DNA of 6,576 nt from Caldora sp. SIO3E6 (GTDB lineage: Bacteria > Cyanobacteriota > Cyanobacteriia > Cyanobacteriales > Coleofasciculaceae): positions 1-6,576 of the forward strand of contig JAAHHL010000404.1 in NCBI GenBank assembly GCA_010672185.1, read 5' to 3'. The notes below the pieces were generated by a model. That model was not told the origin of the DNA. It made no database searches and saw nothing but the letters and a program-made list of their open reading frames with translations. The first letter of the stretch is position 1, and every line of letters begins with the position of its first letter. A program made the position numbers and the translations under genes. Shown in pieces: positions 4,720 through 6,576 of the stretch.

Positions 4720-6576
4720 ACAATTCTCAATCGCCATCCTCTAACTACCACACCAGATACTCTTGTCGCAGAAGCGATCGCTTTGATGAGCCAGAGTAAC
4801 ACAAATTATATTGTCATGCTAGCTCATAGAGAGCACCGTAGTCCCCCAGTGGGTTTGCTGACAGCAAGAGATGTGATGTGCCTTACTGCCTCGGGAACTG
4901 ATTTGAACAATTTATCCCTGGCAGGGGTGATGACTAAACCACTACATACCATCACCCAAACCCAAGCGCAGGATGGCTTCACCGTGGTAAAAATACTACG
5001 CCAGCATCAGATTCACCATCTCCCTGTAGTAGATGAAGAGGGAAACTTAGTTGGTCTCATCACCCCTAACAGTATCCAGAAATTCCTCAAACCAATGGAT
5101 TTATTCAGGCTTAAACAAGTCTCGGAGGTAATGTGTACTAGGGTAGTTCAGGCTAATAGGAAGACTTCCATCCGGTCATTGGCACAACTGATGACCAAGG
5201 AACAAGTCAGTTGTGTAGTAATTGTAGAAAACAACAGCTTGGTAAGGGGGGAGGTGAACCCCAACTCTGATCCGCAAACCATCTTGCCTGTAGGCATCGT
5301 TACTGAAAAGGATATCATCCAGTTTCACAACTTGGGATGGTCGCCAGACAAAGCCTCCGCAGCAGACATAATGAGTACGGAAGTATTATCAGTTAAGCCT
5401 ACCGATGATCTGAGTCATGCCTATCAGATGATGCAGCAGCAGCCAGAAAACTGCTTAATTGTAACCAATGAGCAAGAAGAATTAGTCGGTATTATTACCC
5501 AGACTGGTTCACTTAAGACGATGAACCTGCAGGAAACTGAGCAAACTGTTGCAACCTGGCAACATCTAGTTAGTACACAAACGGCTGAACTCAGACAGCT
5601 TAACGAGCAACTACAGCAGGAAATCGGTGAGCGTCAAATCCTGGAGACTCATTTGAGGACTTCCCAGGAAAAAATGCGTGCTCTCTTTGAAGCGATGACG
5701 GAGTTGGTACTAATCGTTAGTATGCAAGGTAACCAGCTTGAGAATATAGAAATTGCACCGATGAATCCTCATAGTGTGGAGCAACCGGATGCGGAAATCA
5801 TCAGCCAAACAGTGGCATCATTGTTGCAAGAGCCCACTGCTCAGCTTTGGTTGAATCAAGTTCAGCAAGCTTTAACTACCCAGCAGATACTTAGTTTTGA
5901 TTACAGCCTTTGTGTTGCTGAAGAGCAGCTTTGGTTTAGTGCCAGGATTTCCCCAATTTCAGACACCAGTGTACTATGGGTTGCTAGAGATATTAGCGAT
6001 GCCTATCGGCAAGCTGTGCAACGTAAACGTGCAGAGGAAACCTTACGACAAAAAAACGAAGAACTAGCAAGCACTCTCCAAGAACTCCAAAATACTCAAC
6101 AAGAACTCATCCAGTCGGAAAAAATGGCTTCTTTGGGACAACTGATTGCTGGAGTAGCTCACGAAATCAATACCCCAATGGGAGCAATCCGGGCTTCCAT
6201 TGCCAATATTTCCTCTGCTCTTGAGAGTTCCTTAAAACAATTACCACAGATTTTCCAGCAACTCTCTACTGAACGACAAGCGGATTTTCTTGCCTTATTA
6301 GCAGTGCAAGAAAGCAGGAGGCCGGAGGCAGGAGGCCGGAGGGAAGAACTTTCCTTTCGAGAAGAACGGAAATACAAACGTGCTCTCAAGAAACAATTGG
6401 AAGCCCAGGGCATTGATGAAGCTGATATCCTTGCTGCTGATTTGGTTCAACTAGGTATCACCCAAGATATTACTTCCTTTATCCCCCTGCTACAAGACCC
6501 CAGCTGTCACTTAGTCTTAGACACAGCGAACAACCTAGTAACCCAACAAAACAACAGTCATAATATTCAATTAGCA
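4717..6576 (+). CDS. Four-CBS, PAS-like sensor histidine kinase, 3'-partial
   Basis: A 620-residue open frame runs off the right edge. It carries four CBS motifs (about 3-62, 67-125, 135-205, 213-270), that is, two Bateman modules, which commonly bind adenine nucleotides. Then come a coiled coil (272-318), a PAS-like sensor (about 320-428, starting RALFEAMTELVLIV), a second coil (430-470) and the DHp domain with His482 in AGVAHEINTP. The ATP-binding domain is outside the window; by comparison with gene 1 about 170 residues are missing. ATG 4717 is the only possible full-length start, because TGA at 4711 closes the frame just upstream. The alternative ATG 4786 would cut into CBS1. There is no Shine-Dalgarno sequence, and the start lies inside an ACAAATG repeat. 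Residues 534-542 are a heptad-repeat insertion. The first 62 DHp residues match gene 1 at 49 positions by hand alignment, so the transmitters are close paralogues. A role in sensing energy or nucleotide state is inferred from the CBS domains only. Confidence 0.9.
   Translation, partial: MTILNRHPLTTTPDTLVAEAIALMSQSNTNYIVMLAHREHRSPPVGLLTARDVMCLTASGTDLNNLSLAGVMTKPLHTITQTQAQDGFTVVKILRQHQIHHLPVVDEEGNLVGLITPNSIQKFLKPMDLFRLKQVSEVMCTRVVQANRKTSIRSLAQLMTKEQVSCVVIVENNSLVRGEVNPNSDPQTILPVGIVTEKDIIQFHNLGWSPDKASAADIMSTEVLSVKPTDDLSHAYQMMQQQPENCLIVTNEQEELVGIITQTGSLKTMNLQETEQTVATWQHLVSTQTAELRQLNEQLQQEIGERQILETHLRTSQEKMRALFEAMTELVLIVSMQGNQLENIEIAPMNPHSVEQPDAEIISQTVASLLQEPTAQLWLNQVQQALTTQQILSFDYSLCVAEEQLWFSARISPISDTSVLWVARDISDAYRQAVQRKRAEETLRQKNEELASTLQELQNTQQELIQSEKMASLGQLIAGVAHEINTPMGAIRASIANISSALESSLKQLPQIFQQLSTERQADFLALLAVQESRRPEAGGRREELSFREERKYKRALKKQLEAQGIDEADILAADLVQLGITQDITSFIPLLQDPSCHLVLDTANNLVTQQNNSHNIQLA
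4774..4781. repeat. HIP1 octamer
   Basis: A second GCGATCGC palindrome lies in the first CBS motif of gene 2, encoding part of AEAIAL. A one-mismatch version lies at about 1870 (ACGATCGC). Confidence 0.9.
6314..6341 (+). repeat. Heptad insertion in the gene 2 transmitter
   Basis: Two exact copies of GCAGGAGGCCGGAG lie in tandem. They can be read as four heptads of the GGCAGGA family alternating with GCCGGAG. The stretch encodes about RRPEAGGRR (residues 534-542) between ALLAVQES and EELSFREE. Gene 1 has only ASQQRS between the matching anchors, so gene 2 is seven residues longer here. That is 21 nt, or exactly three heptads, a frame-preserving step. Confidence 0.9.

Noticed and set aside
4289..4737. 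Two minus-strand open frames (4289-4660 and 4501-4737) rich in NWELGIG and SLSSP repeats
   Set aside because: Their repetitive parts are just the spacer heptads read backwards; a 7-nt unit without stops is open in several frames. The rest is antisense to gene 1.
6159..6413. Minus-strand frame opposite the gene 2 DHp region
   Set aside because: It is antisense to a clear kinase motif region and includes the heptad insertion.

Overview
The window looks like chromosomal DNA from a filamentous or large-genome cyanobacterium. The evidence is: two HIP1 octamers (GCGATCGC, at 2640 and 4774); abundant short tandem repeats with 7- and 8-nt units, which are typical of cyanobacterial genomes; and two very large multi-sensor histidine kinases of cyanobacterial type. 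I cannot name the species.

Layout. Both genes lie on the + strand. Gene 1 (about 3-4520) is the C-terminal part of a giant signalling kinase. It contains an alpha-solenoid region normally found downstream of a Ser/Thr kinase and AAA ATPase, then GAF, PAS, PAS and a histidine kinase transmitter. Its frame is open from the left edge of the window, so the upstream domains, if present, lie outside. A 196-nt spacer follows, made almost entirely of three different tandem repeat blocks. Gene 2 (4717-6576, cut by the right edge) is a four-CBS, PAS-like and histidine kinase protein. Its transmitter is closely related to that of gene 1, including an unusual long insertion inside the dimerisation/phosphoacceptor domain. 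The two probably form a pair of related sensor kinases, perhaps co-transcribed. No response regulator is visible.

Most interesting signal. The repeats do not stay between genes. A composite element (GGCAGAA-type heptads, a 50-nt core containing an A/T palindrome, then CGCGTCCC octads) occurs twice inside gene 1, with cores 1248 nt apart (416 codons) and 47/50 identical. Both copies are translated in the same frame into a peptide with EGSPDEK and FTTM. Differences in octad number between the copies are offset by a 1-nt change, so the frame survives. A third, heptad-only insertion sits in the transmitter of gene 2. The start codon of gene 2 is itself the last unit of an ACAAATG repeat. The repeats therefore appear to add protein linkers and, in one case, to supply a gene start.

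No RNA genes, CRISPR arrays, insertion-sequence transposases or convincing terminators were seen.
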